A DNA stretch of 64,000 bases from Salegentibacter sp. 24 (GCF_004362395.1 NZ_SNWE01000018.1:1-64000), one strand, 5' to 3'. Counted from the stretch's first letter, positions 8,589 through 17,197 are shown. Notes: a model not told the origin generated them from the letters alone. A program made the numbers and translations.

Positions 8589-9665
8589 TTATCTTTTTGC
8601 TCTATAAAGCAGGAATATTGCCAAAATTCCAAAGGTGATATTTGGGAACCACACAGCAATTAATGGAGAGAATGTAGACTGCTCTGCCATCGTACCAAAT
8701 ACCTTATCAAAAAATATAAAAACAAAAGCAAGGGTAATGCCCACCGCCAAATTAACCCCCATACCACCACGTCGTTTCATAGAAGATACAGCCACGGCTA
8801 TGATAGTTAGTATAAATGCTGAAACCGGAAGACTCCATCTTTTATATGCTACAACCAGGTACCTGTTAATATTTCCTGAGCCCCGGCGCCGCTCAGTTTC
8901 AATGAACTCATTTAATTCAGAATAATTTAAAGTTTCAGCAATATAGGCGTCAGGTGTTAATTCATCAAATTCAAAAGGAAGGATAGTATCTAATTTATTT
9001 TGATGAATAATAGAATCCCCATCTACACCTACGATCCGTTTATCTACATTAGTTAAGGAATAAATGGAATCCTCCTCGTTAAATCTCAAACTAGAGGCAC
9101 TAATCTTAAACTGAAGTTTATTCCCTTCAAAATGTTCTAATGTGAAATTTCTTGCTGAATTGGTTAAGGGCTGGAAGTGACTGGCATAAATATACTCATT
9201 GTCATTTATTTGCCGGTAAACATCCCTGGTTTCTTTGGTTTCTATATCTTTCTTGAGGTATTCGTATTTAAACTCATTAAAACCTTTGCTGGCCTTTGGT
9301 GCCAGAAACATTCCAAGTATCAGAGCAAAAATGCACACTATGGTGGCGCCGACAAGATAAGGCCTTAAAAACCTCCAGAAAGAAACACCACTACTTAAAA
9401 AGGCAATTATTTCCGTATTATTCGCCAACTTAGAAGTAAACCAAATTACCGACAAAAAAAGGAAAAGTGGGAAAAGTAAATTTGCAAAATAGATGGTGAA
9501 ATCTATATAATAAAATACCACTTCTATAAATGGAACTTCATTGGCAAGTATTTTCCCAATTTTTTCAGCAAGATTCACCGTGATCCCAATTGGTATAAAT
9601 AATAATAACATCAGGGAAAAAGTTCCCAGATAACGTTTTAATATGTACCAATCTAAAATCTTCAA
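8589..9665 (-). CDS. LptF/LptG family permease
   Basis: Inner-membrane permease of the YjgP/YjgQ (LptF/LptG) family, which moves lipopolysaccharide from the inner membrane to the Lpt bridge. The 358 residues show the family plan. An N-terminal amphipathic start (MKILDWYILKRYLGTF) is followed by three membrane helices to about residue 125, a periplasmic jellyroll of about 150 residues, and three C-terminal helices (SAFILTIIAV, GVNLAVGITLAF, NITFGILAIFLL). Bacteroidota usually have two such proteins; which of LptF or LptG this is cannot be decided here. It follows tgt after 3 nt, a common flavobacterial pair. Confidence 0.88.
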   Translation of the reverse strand: MKILDWYILKRYLGTFSLMLLLFIPIGITVNLAEKIGKILANEVPFIEVVFYYIDFTIYFANLLFPLFLFLSVIWFTSKLANNTEIIAFLSSGVSFWRFLRPYLVGATIVCIFALILGMFLAPKASKGFNEFKYEYLKKDIETKETRDVYRQINDNEYIYASHFQPLTNSARNFTLEHFEGNKLQFKISASSLRFNEEDSIYSLTNVDKRIVGVDGDSIIHQNKLDTILPFEFDELTPDAYIAETLNYSELNEFIETERRRGSGNINRYLVVAYKRWSLPVSAFILTIIAVAVSSMKRRGGMGVNLAVGITLAFVFIFFDKVFGTMAEQSTFSPLIAVWFPNITFGILAIFLLYRAKR

Positions 9666-9668
9666 GTG

Positions 9669-10799
9669 CTATAATCTTTTATCCATTTGTTTTACCATCA
9701 TATTTTTCCAGGTAGAAAAGTCTCCGGCTAAGATATGTTTTCTGGCTTCACGCACCAACCACATATAAAAACCCAGATTATGAATGGTAGCAATTTGCTT
9801 GCCGAGAAGTTCATTCACACTAAATAAATGTCTCACGTATGCCTTACTATATTCGGTATCTACAAAAGTAATTCCCATTTCATCTATAACAGAGAAATCA
9901 TCCTCCCACTTTTTATTTTTAATATTTATGGTCCCGTGCGCTGTAAAAAGCATGCCATTACGAGCATTCCTGGTAGGCATTACACAATCAAACATATCTA
10001 TACCTAATGCAATATTTTCAAGAATATTAATAGGAGTTCCCACGCCCATCAGGTATCGCGGTTTATCCTCAGGAAGAATTTCAGTCACAACCTCGGTCAT
10101 GGCGTACATTTCTTCAGCAGGCTCTCCAACTGAAAGACCGCCAATAGCATTTCCGTCAGCTCCCACGGAAGCAATATATTCTGCAGATTGTTTTCTTAAA
10201 TCCTTATAAGTACTTCCCTGAACTATCGGAAATAAAGTTTGATTAAATCCGTATAAGGGATCAAGCTTATCCAGGTGACTCACACATCTATCGAGCCATC
10301 TATGCGTCATATGCATGGAACGCTTAGCGTATTTATAATCACAGGGATAAGGCGTACATTCATCAAAGGCCATAATAATATCGGCCCCAATAGCACGCTG
10401 TATCTCCATTACGTTCTCAGGAGTAAAGACATGGTAAGAACCATCTATATGCGATTTAAACTTGACACCCTCTTCTTTAATTTTCCTTCTTGCGGAAAGT
10501 GAATATACCTGATAACCGCCACTATCGGTTAAAATATTACGGTCCCAATTCATAAACTTATGTAAGCCTCCAGCTTTCTCAAGAATTTCGGTTTTTGGAC
10601 GTAAATAAAGATGATAGGTATTTCCAAGAATGATATCAGGATTAATTTCTTCCTTAAGTTCCCGCTGGTGGACACCTTTGACCGAGGCCACCGTTCCAAC
10701 AGGCATAAAAATAGGTGTTTCAATCTTACCGTGATCGGTTGTAATGGTCCCGGCACGAGCCTTACTTCCGGCATCGGTACGCAACAAATCAAATTTCAT
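9669..10799 (-). CDS. tgt: Queuine tRNA-ribosyltransferase lacking zinc cysteines
   Basis: Exchanges G34 for preQ1 in tRNAs with GUN anticodons. The 376 residues have full length. The first catalytic region (ILTDSGGYQVYSL), the nucleophile region (MFDCVMPTRNARNG) and GGLSVGEP are all intact. The odd point is the zinc site. E. coli-type enzymes carry Cys-x-Cys-x2-Cys just before the YSRAYLRH-like segment; here the segment before YSKAYVRH reads DEMGITFVDTE with no Cys, although the His ligand (TIHNLGF) is kept. It is first in an operon with the LptF/G gene. A -7 element TATCTTTG lies at 10819-10826. Confidence 0.95.
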   Translation of the reverse strand: MKFDLLRTDAGSKARAGTITTDHGKIETPIFMPVGTVASVKGVHQRELKEEINPDIILGNTYHLYLRPKTEILEKAGGLHKFMNWDRNILTDSGGYQVYSLSARRKIKEEGVKFKSHIDGSYHVFTPENVMEIQRAIGADIIMAFDECTPYPCDYKYAKRSMHMTHRWLDRCVSHLDKLDPLYGFNQTLFPIVQGSTYKDLRKQSAEYIASVGADGNAIGGLSVGEPAEEMYAMTEVVTEILPEDKPRYLMGVGTPINILENIALGIDMFDCVMPTRNARNGMLFTAHGTINIKNKKWEDDFSVIDEMGITFVDTEYSKAYVRHLFSVNELLGKQIATIHNLGFYMWLVREARKHILAGDFSTWKNMMVKQMDKRL

Positions 10800-10818
10800 A
10801 GTGCTTTTTAAGTGAGTG

Positions 10819-10826
10819 CAAAGATA
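10819..10826 (-). promoter_or_regulatory. -7 element of tgt promoter
   Basis: TATCTTTG on the minus strand, 19 nt before the tgt ATG; no matching -33 TTG at 19-21 nt. Confidence 0.5.
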
Positions 10827-10913
10827 CTCAACTAAAAATCAAATAAAAGAAGTTCAAAACAGGAAATTGTTAGTTACTTCATTAGTTTTCTTAATAACTG
10901 ACAGGCAAGCACT

Positions 10914-10943
10914 TTGACAAAGCTTTATAAAAACCTATTTTTG
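10914..10943 (+). promoter_or_regulatory. Promoter of the split transketolase operon
   Basis: TTG (10914-10916), a 19-nt spacer and TATTTTTG (10936-10943) match the Bacteroidota consensus, 33 nt before the ATG at 10977. Confidence 0.65.
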
Positions 10944-10976
10944 TGGCTATTATTTTAACAACACAATTTTACTTTA

Positions 10977-11825
10977 ATGTCAAAAATCAAAGAATTAGAA
11001 GATTTTGCCACCCAGGTTCGCCGGGACATTTTAAGGCAGGTTCACAAAGTGAATTCGGGTCACCCTGGAGGTTCTCTGGGCTGTACAGAGTTTTTTACCG
11101 CTTTGTACCAGGGCGGGATTATGGAGCATAAGCCCGAGTTTAATATGGATGGAAAAGATGAAGATCTTTTCTTCCTGTCCAATGGCCATATCTCACCGGT
11201 TTTCTATAGTGTTTTAGCCCGTAGCGGTTATTTCCCGGTAGAAGAACTCAATACTTTTCGACTTATCGATTCCAGGTTGCAGGGACACCCCACCACCCAC
11301 GAAGGCCTGCCGGGCATTCGCGTAGCTTCAGGTTCACTTGGCCAGGGAATGTCGGTAGCCCTTGGCGCCGCCCAGGCTAAAAAGCTAAACAAGGATAAGC
11401 ACCTGGTTTATACCCTTCACGGGGATGGAGAACTTCAGGAAGGCCAGAACTGGGAAGCCATTATGTATGCCGCAGGGAACAAGGTGGATAACCTCATTGC
11501 TACGGTAGACCTCAATGGTCAGCAAATAGACGGAAGTACCGAAACGGTTCTTCCTATGGGCAATATAAAAGCTAAATTCGAGGCTTTTGGCTGGGAGGTA
11601 ATGGAGATCGAAGACGGAAATGATATGCAACAGGTACTCGATGGTTTAAAGCAGGCAAAATCCCTTACCGGGAAAGGAAAACCGGTTTGTGTGCTTATGA
11701 CCACCGTGATGGGCAACGGGGTTGATTTTATGATGCACACCCACGCCTGGCACGGAAAAGCGCCAAACGATGAACAGTTGGAGAAAGCCCTTGAGCAAAA
11801 CCCGGAAACTTTAGGAGACTATTAA
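10977..11825 (+). CDS. Transketolase, N-terminal subunit (split type)
   Basis: Carries the thiamine diphosphate-binding half of transketolase, which shuttles two-carbon units between sugar phosphates. The 282 residues cover the PP domain: NSGHPGGSLG, GSLGQGMSVALG, and the ThDP/Mg motif HGDGELQEGQNWEA followed by VDLNGQQIDG. The partner half is the next gene, after 51 nt. Such two-gene transketolases are known in many bacteria and archaea, so this is not a frameshift. The pair is visibly richer in G+C than its neighbours, which may reflect high expression or a different origin. Confidence 0.93.
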   Translation: MSKIKELEDFATQVRRDILRQVHKVNSGHPGGSLGCTEFFTALYQGGIMEHKPEFNMDGKDEDLFFLSNGHISPVFYSVLARSGYFPVEELNTFRLIDSRLQGHPTTHEGLPGIRVASGSLGQGMSVALGAAQAKKLNKDKHLVYTLHGDGELQEGQNWEAIMYAAGNKVDNLIATVDLNGQQIDGSTETVLPMGNIKAKFEAFGWEVMEIEDGNDMQQVLDGLKQAKSLTGKGKPVCVLMTTVMGNGVDFMMHTHAWHGKAPNDEQLEKALEQNPETLGDY

Positions 11826-11840
11826 GGTAAAATAAATAGG

Positions 11841-11858
11841 TTTCTGCGAAAGCGGAAA
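11841..11858. repeat. REP-like hairpin between transketolase halves
   Basis: TTTCTGC, a GAAA loop and GC-GAAA arms make a short hairpin of the kind seen in dispersed intergenic 'GCGAAAGCGGAAATGAC' repeats. Only one copy is visible in this window. Confidence 0.4.
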
Positions 11859-11876
11859 TGACAAAGAAGACAAAGA

Positions 11877-12830
11877 ATGAAAACATATACAGATACAGGA
11901 AAGAAAGATACCCGTTCTGGTTTTGGTGCAGGACTCACCGAGCTTGGCAGGACCAATCCTAACGTAGTAGCATTATGTGCCGACCTTGTAGGTTCGCTTA
12001 AAATGCAGGATTTCATAGATGAGCACCCGGATCGTTTCTTCCAGGTGGGAATTGCTGAAGCCAATATGATGGGAATGGCCGCTGGTTTAACCATTGGCGG
12101 GAAAATTCCTTTTGCCGGGACTTTCGCCAATTTTGCAACAGGCAGGGTTTACGATCAAATTCGTCAATCCATCGCTTACTCTGGAAAGAACGTCAAGATT
12201 TGTGCCTCTCACTCGGGAGTTACCTTAGGAGAAGATGGGGCCACCCACCAGATCCTGGAGGACATTGGCCTTATGAAAATGCTACCTGGAATGACTGTCA
12301 TCAACACCTGTGATTACAACCAGACCAAAGCAGCTACTTTGGCCATTGCCGAGCACGATGGCCCGGTCTATCTTCGTTTTGGAAGACCCAAAGTGGCCAA
12401 TTTCACTGCAGAGGATCAGAAATTCGAGATCGGTAAAGCGGTGAGATTATATGAAGGGGAAGATGTAACCATTATCGCTACCGGCCATCTGGTATGGGAG
12501 GCGATCCAGGCAGCACAGAAACTCTCCGAAAAGGGTATTAGTGCCGATGTGATCAATATTCACACTATTAAACCTTTAGATGAGAAGGCCATTATTAATT
12601 CGGTGAAGAAAACCGGATGCGTGGTAACTGCTGAAGAACATAATTTCCTTGGCGGACTTGGAGAGAGTGTTGCCCGTACCCTGGCTGAGAATCATCCAGC
12701 ACCGCAAGAATTTGTGGCCACACAGGATACTTTCGGGGAAAGCGGAACGCCTGAACAATTAATGGATAAATACGGGTTAAACGCGGAAGCAATCATTAAA
12801 GCCGTAGAAAAAGCTTTAAAAAGAAAATAA
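11877..12830 (+). CDS. Transketolase, C-terminal subunit (split type)
   Basis: Carries the pyrimidine-binding and C-terminal domains that complete transketolase with the preceding gene. The 317 residues show [14 protein letters not shown] (catalytic Glu region), [31 protein letters not shown] and the C-terminal Rossmann-like domain ([12 protein letters not shown] to [10 protein letters not shown]). A DXP synthase is excluded by the lack of its N-terminal domain and by the neighbour. A terminator follows at 12852-12887. Confidence 0.93.
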   Translation: MKTYTDTGKKDTRSGFGAGLTELGRTNPNVVALCADLVGSLKMQDFIDEHPDRFFQVGIAEANMMGMAAGLTIGGKIPFAGTFANFATGRVYDQIRQSIAYSGKNVKICASHSGVTLGEDGATHQILEDIGLMKMLPGMTVINTCDYNQTKAATLAIAEHDGPVYLRFGRPKVANFTAEDQKFEIGKAVRLYEGEDVTIIATGHLVWEAIQAAQKLSEKGISADVINIHTIKPLDEKAIINSVKKTGCVVTAEEHNFLGGLGESVARTLAENHPAPQEFVATQDTFGESGTPEQLMDKYGLNAEAIIKAVEKALKRK

Positions 12831-12851
12831 AAGATCTTTTTAATTATCTTT

Positions 12852-12887
12852 AAAGCCTTTGAGGACCTGCTTCTTAAAGGCTTTTTT
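12852..12887 (+). terminator. Terminator of the transketolase operon
   Basis: AAAGCCTTT (12852-12860), a 15-nt loop and AAAGGCTTT (12876-12884) with six T. Confidence 0.85.
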
Positions 12888-12952
12888 CATTTTAATAAAA
12901 ATAATAAGCGTGATTTGTGCGTTATTAGAACCTAACAATAAAACAATCTACT

Positions 12953-13552
12953 ATGAAAAAATTAATGTTTACCGCTATTTTTCTGTTTTCCTCTGTAGGA
13001 ATTATGGCTCAGGAAGCAGATTTTGGAATTAAAGGTGGTTTCAATTATGGAGCTACCGGGGATCTTGAAAGAGAAACGGCTGCTAATGATTTAGGCGAAA
13101 TAATAGAAGGAAAAGAAAAGTCTGGATATCATATAGGACTCTTTAGTCGATTTGAAATCGTGGGTATTTTTCTTCAACCGGAATTAATGTTTACGCGTTT
13201 AAATACCGAATACGAAACTTTCAATTATAAAATAGATAAAATAGATGCTCCTATTTTGCTGGGTGTAAATGTTTTTGGTCCACTTAATATCAAAGCCGGA
13301 CCTTCTTTCCAATATATTATCAATAACGAGCTGGAGGACACCGAGCTAGTCATTGGCGATGTTGAAAAAGATATCACTGTTGGCTACCAGGTCGGGGCAG
13401 GGATAAATCTGGGTCGATTGGGATTTGATGTAAGATACGAAGGCGCATTTACCGAGAACACAGCATTTGGCGCAACAGAAACCGCCCAGGAAAATTTCAA
13501 AATAGATTCCAGACCATCTCAATGGATCTTGAGTTTATCCTATGCATTTTAG
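12953..13552 (+). CDS. Outer-membrane beta-barrel protein (PorT-like)
   Basis: A 199-residue exported protein with a clear signal peptide (MKKLMFTAIFLFSSVGIMAQ, cleavage after AQ). The rest is alternating beta strands ending in an aromatic (ILSLSYAF), the mark of an outer-membrane barrel of about eight strands. The strands FGIKGGFNYG, IKAGPSFQY, VGYQVGAGINLG and GFDVRYEGAF fit the PorT-type 'outer membrane protein beta-barrel' domain. It is monocistronic and flanked by terminators. No specific role can be given. Confidence 0.8.
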   Translation: MKKLMFTAIFLFSSVGIMAQEADFGIKGGFNYGATGDLERETAANDLGEIIEGKEKSGYHIGLFSRFEIVGIFLQPELMFTRLNTEYETFNYKIDKIDAPILLGVNVFGPLNIKAGPSFQYIINNELEDTELVIGDVEKDITVGYQVGAGINLGRLGFDVRYEGAFTENTAFGATETAQENFKIDSRPSQWILSLSYAF

Positions 13553-13585
13553 CTAAAAAAAGATTTCTGATTTAATCCAATAAAA

Positions 13586-13634
13586 AGAGGTTGTATAAAA
13601 GTGATTCAAACTTTGATACAACCTCTATTTTTTT
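13586..13634. terminator. Terminator with AGAGGTTGTAT arms
   Basis: AGAGGTTGTAT (13586-13596) and ATACAACCTCT (13616-13626) form a perfect 11-bp stem followed by a T-run. It sits between two convergent genes. The arm resembles that of the larger element at 25183-25312 (AGAGGCTGAT). Confidence 0.8.
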
Positions 13635-13652
13635 GAAAGCAAGAAATTCCAA

Positions 13653-14558
13653 TTATTGGAAAGTATCTTGATCTAAATAATCTGGCGTTCCATTTCCGTT
13701 AGTATCCGGAAACTCCAGGGTGCCATCTTCATTAACAATTATTTCTTCTCGTGTTGGAGTTCCATCACCATCATCATCTGCATCGGCAAAATTTGGAGTT
13801 TGATCTTCATCAGTATCATCATCCATCACATTTTTATTTTCATTGAGATCTTCCATCCAACTGGGAATACCATCCCTATCATGGTCTGCTTCATTCACTC
13901 TAAATAATTGTACATTAAAAATCAAGGGACTATATGGTGGAATACTAGGCTGAGAACTTGCAAAATAGCCCAAGCCAGAAGGGAAAATAAGAGCACCAAT
14001 TCCGTAATCATCATTAAAATTTACGGTATTGTCCGGATTCACTTTATAACCAGAAGCTCCCTTAAACTCCACGATTCCCGCCGAAAAACCTTTAATTAAA
14101 GTGGTAAGATCAAACCACACAGGGGTGTTGGCATTATCAAAAGTATTAAGATTTAATAATTCCCCTCGATAACTTACAAGTGTAGAATCGGTGAATTTGG
14201 GGCGCTGCCCCTGACCTTCTCTTACCTTTAGCACATACATATTATATGCTATACTATCATTAACAACCGTTTTCATAATTAAGTTTTCTTCTTCAGAAAG
14301 GGGTGTTTTATCAGAATTTTCTCCAGCTATTGAATCTATACGTACCATATAGTCAAAATCATCAGAAGGATTTTCAAATTCCTCATAATTGTAAAAATGA
14401 GTTTCCAGGAATTCATTGATAGAATCTTCATCAGTCAAAGCCTGTTCCTCTGGATCCCTTATTTCAACCTCCGGGGTATTGTCATTATCATCCTCCTCAC
14501 AGGAAATTAGGGTTAAAGCTGAAATAAAGCTTAAAATAAAAAATTTGTTTAATTGCAT
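13653..14558 (-). CDS. FKBP-type peptidyl-prolyl isomerase lipoprotein with Ca-binding tail
   Basis: A 301-residue predicted SPII lipoprotein: hydrophobic signal FFILSFISALTLIS, then a lipobox Cys (LISC) followed by acidic residues. An FKBP-like domain lies at about 105-220 (DSTLVSYRGELL, LIKGFSAGIVEFK, YGIGALIFPSGLGY), diverged from the canonical active site. The C-terminus has repeated Asp-rich calcium loops of the thrombospondin-3 type (DHDRDGIPSWME, DADDDGDGTPT, DTNGNGTPDYLD). It is probably an outer-membrane-anchored folding factor in the periplasm or at the surface. It is related to, but much longer than, the gliding protein GldI; I do not assign that name. Confidence 0.82.
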   Translation of the reverse strand: MQLNKFFILSFISALTLISCEEDDNDNTPEVEIRDPEEQALTDEDSINEFLETHFYNYEEFENPSDDFDYMVRIDSIAGENSDKTPLSEEENLIMKTVVNDSIAYNMYVLKVREGQGQRPKFTDSTLVSYRGELLNLNTFDNANTPVWFDLTTLIKGFSAGIVEFKGASGYKVNPDNTVNFNDDYGIGALIFPSGLGYFASSQPSIPPYSPLIFNVQLFRVNEADHDRDGIPSWMEDLNENKNVMDDDTDEDQTPNFADADDDGDGTPTREEIIVNEDGTLEFPDTNGNGTPDYLDQDTFQ

Positions 14559-14638
14559 TGTCTCTATTTTTGGCGCGCAAGATACAATAATCTTGTATTT
14601 TTGTTTAAGGATTAACGCAGTTTTAAAGGAGAGATTTT

Positions 14639-15040
14639 ATGAGAGTTGACAAGTTTTTATGGTGCGTAAGATATTTTAAAACCAGAAGTATTGCAACTAG
14701 CGCTTGTAAGCAGGGAAAAGTGAAAATGGATGGCGGAAATGTAAAGCCATCCAAAGAAGTTTTCCCAGCTGATAAACTTACAGTTAGAAAAAATCAAATA
14801 GATTACCAATTAGAAGTTATAGATTTACCGCCAAGCCGGGTAGGTGCTAAACTGGTAAACCTTTATATAGTGGATGTAACCCCTAAAGAAGCTTTTGACA
14901 AACTGGAGCTTTTAAAATATTCTAAGGATTATTATCGTAAAAAGGGCACCGGAAGACCCACTAAGAAGGATCGCCGCGATATAGACGATTGGTTTGAAAA
15001 TACTGATTCTAACCCTGATGAAAAAGATAAAGAAGCGTAG
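14639..15040 (+). CDS. S4-domain RNA-binding protein (Hsp15-like)
   Basis: A 133-residue protein whose first 60 residues form an S4 domain (MRVDKFLWCVRYFKTRSIATSACKQG region), followed by a basic tail (YYRKKGTGRPTKKDRRDIDDWF). It resembles HslR/Hsp15, which binds stalled 50S subunits carrying peptidyl-tRNA. Unusually for this genome, the ATG has a Shine-Dalgarno-like AAAGGAGAG 8 nt upstream. The following methyltransferase gene overlaps its 3' end by about 23 nt. Confidence 0.88.
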   Translation: MRVDKFLWCVRYFKTRSIATSACKQGKVKMDGGNVKPSKEVFPADKLTVRKNQIDYQLEVIDLPPSRVGAKLVNLYIVDVTPKEAFDKLELLKYSKDYYRKKGTGRPTKKDRRDIDDWFENTDSNPDEKDKEA

Positions 15041-15641
15041 TTTTTCTTCGCAATTTTGGTCACAGCGCTACCAGGAAAACCGAACAGGCTGGGATATTGG
15101 GGAAATATCCAGCCCACTGAAACATTATATCGACCATCTTGAAAACCATCAGCTCAAAATACTAATTCCAGGAGCAGGAAATGCTTATGAGGCCCAATAT
15201 TTATTCGAAAAGGGCTTTAAAAATGTTTTTGTAGCCGACATCAGTGAGACGCCGCTGAAAAACTTGAAATCCCGGTTTCCTGATTTTCCAAAAAATCAAA
15301 TATTACACCTTGATTTTTTTGAGATTGAAGATACTTTTGATCTTATATTTGAACAGACATTTTTCTGTGCGCTACCAGTAGCTTCAAGATTGGACTATGC
15401 AAAAAAATCCGCTGAGCTTTTAAAAGAAAATGGCCTGCAAATCGGCTTGCTTTTCAGTTTCCCGCTTACAGGAAAGGGGCCACCTTTTGGGGGAAGTAAA
15501 GAAGAATATTTAACGTATTTTAGTCCATATTTTGAGATAGAAATTTTGGAGCCATGTTATAATTCTATTCCACCAAGACAGGGAAATGAATTATTTTTCA
15601 AATTCAAAAAAAAACCGGTAAATTCTGGAGAGAAGCATTGA
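15018..15641 (+). CDS. SAM-dependent methyltransferase (TPMT-like)
   Basis: A 207-residue methyltransferase of the thiopurine S-methyltransferase type. Motif I reads LIPGAGNAYEA, followed by FVADISETPL (acidic ribose-binding end) and FEQTFFCALP; a tryptophan-rich start WSQRYQENRTGWDIG is typical of this group. Substrate unknown. The frame is open to 14994, but the ATG at 15018 gives the more usual MKKIKKRSFSS start and a smaller overlap with the S4 gene, suggesting translational coupling. The PyrR-like gene follows after 37 nt. Confidence 0.85.
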   Translation: MKKIKKRSFSSQFWSQRYQENRTGWDIGEISSPLKHYIDHLENHQLKILIPGAGNAYEAQYLFEKGFKNVFVADISETPLKNLKSRFPDFPKNQILHLDFFEIEDTFDLIFEQTFFCALPVASRLDYAKKSAELLKENGLQIGLLFSFPLTGKGPPFGGSKEEYLTYFSPYFEIEILEPCYNSIPPRQGNELFFKFKKKPVNSGEKH

Positions 15642-15678
15642 AATAATTAAAAAGTTATAAGATTTAAAGTATAAACAA

Positions 15679-16179
15679 ATGAAAGAACGTGTACTCATTT
15701 TAAATCACGAACAAATTCAGCATAAAATAAAACGCATCGCCTACCAGGTTTATGAAAGCAATATTGATGAGAAGGAAATAATCTTGGCAGGGATTGCTAA
15801 AAAAGGTTACCAATTAACTTCGCATTTGAAAGATGCTTTAGAAAAGATTTCGCCCCTTAAAATTCAGCTTTGCGAAGTCTATGTTAATAAAAAGAATCCA
15901 CTGGAAGAAATTACTACCTCACTGGAGCCGGAAGACTACCAGAACAAATCGGTTATTCTCGTCGATGACGTATTAAATTCAGGAACCACCTTGATTTACG
16001 GGGTAAGACATTTTTTAAATGTACCGCTTAAGCAGTTTAAAACTGCAGTTCTAGTTGATCGAAATCACAAGAAATACCCGGTAAAGGCAGATTTTAAAGG
16101 AATTTCCCTTTCTACATCTTTAAATGAAATGGTAAAGGTCTCATTCTCTCCTGATAAATTTAAAGCAGAACTGTTATAA
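15679..16179 (+). CDS. PyrR-like phosphoribosyltransferase
   Basis: A 166-residue type I phosphoribosyltransferase. The PRPP loop is VILVDDVLNSGTTL, and the C-terminal LVDRNHKKYPVKADFKG closely follows PyrR (uracil PRTase/pyr-operon attenuator). No pyr genes adjoin, so an attenuation role is not supported here; a nucleobase salvage role is possible. Its 3' end overlaps the convergent aroK by 6 nt. Confidence 0.82.
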   Translation: MKERVLILNHEQIQHKIKRIAYQVYESNIDEKEIILAGIAKKGYQLTSHLKDALEKISPLKIQLCEVYVNKKNPLEEITTSLEPEDYQNKSVILVDDVLNSGTTLIYGVRHFLNVPLKQFKTAVLVDRNHKKYPVKADFKGISLSTSLNEMVKVSFSPDKFKAELL

Positions 16180-16692
16180 TTTCTCAATAATCTGATCTGC
16201 AATGAATTCTGGTGTTTTATCATCTACATTTACCGTAATATCTGATTGACTGTAATAGTAAGCACGTTCAAATAGATGTTTTCTTATAAATTCCTCTAAA
16301 GCTTCACGCGTTTCCAGGTGACTTATTACCGGCCGATGAACTTTTTCAAGAAAAAGCCTTTCAGTGAGGGTTTGTATGGAAGTTTTTAAATAAACGCTTT
16401 TGGTATCCCTGTGTTCACAAATGCGTTCAAAGTTATCCCCGTAACAGGGTGTTCCACCACCTAAGGAGATAATCATGTCAGAATTATCCTCTAAAATATC
16501 ATCCAAAATTTGCGATTCCAGCTTTCTAAAATACAATTCACCTCTATCATTAAAAATATCATTGATGCTCTTTCCCTGGATCACTTCTATTTGATCATCG
16601 AGATCTACATATTTGTAATTCAGTTTTTTAGCAAGAATTTCACCTACTACAGACTTACCAGAGCCCATATAGCCAGTTAAAAATATTTTCAT
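16174..16692 (-). CDS. aroK: Shikimate kinase
   Basis: Phosphorylates shikimate with ATP, fifth step of the chorismate pathway. The 172 residues match the family. Walker A GYMGSGKSV is at 7-15; the shikimate-binding DLDDQIE, ELYFRKLES and SLGGGTPCY segments and the LID Arg region (KVHRPVI) are all present. It converges on the PyrR-like gene with a 6-nt overlap, and its start faces the tRNA cluster. Confidence 0.96.
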   Translation of the reverse strand: MKIFLTGYMGSGKSVVGEILAKKLNYKYVDLDDQIEVIQGKSINDIFNDRGELYFRKLESQILDDILEDNSDMIISLGGGTPCYGDNFERICEHRDTKSVYLKTSIQTLTERLFLEKVHRPVISHLETREALEEFIRKHLFERAYYYSQSDITVNVDDKTPEFIADQIIEKL

Positions 16693-16752
16693 CGTTAAAG
16701 TACTTATTATTAGAAGGATTCAAATCTAATATAAATTTATCTCAATTTAGGC

Positions 16753-16782
16753 TTGAAAAATAAATTAATGAATGTATATTTG
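16753..16782 (+). promoter_or_regulatory. Promoter of the tRNA cluster
   Basis: TTG (16753-16755), a 19-nt spacer and TATATTTG (16775-16782), then CACCCGC. Perfect consensus, 35 nt before the first tRNA-Lys. Confidence 0.75.
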
Positions 16783-16817
16783 CACCCGCATTCGCAAAAC
16801 GACGGATGCTTTTTAAT

Positions 16818-16890
16818 GATCTGGTAGCTCAGTTGGTAGAGCATCTCCCTTTTAAGGAGAGGGTCCTGGGTTCGAGCCCCAGCCAGATCA
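16818..16890 (+). tRNA. tRNA-Lys (anticodon TTT), copy 1
   Basis: A 73-nt cloverleaf: acceptor arms GATCTGG and CCAGATC with discriminator A, D arm GCTC/GAGC, anticodon arm TCTCC/GGAGA with loop CTTTTAA (anticodon TTT), and T arm CTGGG-TTCGAGC-CCCAG. The 3' CCA is not encoded. Identical to the copy at 16946. Confidence 0.98.
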
Positions 16891-16945
16891 CTTTTATAGT
16901 CTAGAATTCTTTGTGACAGGAATTATTTTTGAAATACTGAAATCC

Positions 16946-17018
16946 GATCTGGTAGCTCAGTTGGTAGAGCATCTCCCTTTTAAGGAGAGGGTCCTGGGTT
17001 CGAGCCCCAGCCAGATCA
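16946..17018 (+). tRNA. tRNA-Lys (anticodon TTT), copy 2
   Basis: Identical over 73 nt to the copy at 16818-16890. The downstream spacers of both copies also resemble each other (ATTTTA..AGT..AGAATTC), so a unit of about 128 bp was duplicated in tandem. CCA is not encoded. Confidence 0.98.
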
Positions 17019-17101
17019 CATTTTAAGTTCAGAATTCCAAACAGTGGGATTCATTTTTTGCTACAGCCCATGGAAATTCACTATTTCCAGACTTGTTTTA
17101 A

Positions 17102-17185
17102 GCCCGGGTGCTGGAACTGGTAGACAGGCATGGTTGAGGGCCATGTGTCCATTAGGGCGTGCGGGTTCGACTCCCGCTCCGGGCA
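17102..17185 (+). tRNA. tRNA-Leu (anticodon GAG)
   Basis: An 84-nt class II tRNA with acceptor arms GCCCGGG and TCCGGGC plus discriminator A. The anticodon stem is CATGG/CCATG with loop TTGAGGG, giving anticodon GAG for CUY codons. It has a long variable arm (GTCCATTAGGGC region) and T arm GCGGG-TTCGACT-CCCGC. CCA is not encoded. It ends 13 nt from the stop of the leftward aldehyde dehydrogenase. Confidence 0.97.
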
Positions 17186-17197
17186 CTTTCAAAATTG

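Noticed and set aside
11822-11876. Frameshift or pseudogene in transketolase
   Set aside because: Both halves have complete domains and their own start and stop codons; two-gene transketolases are known.
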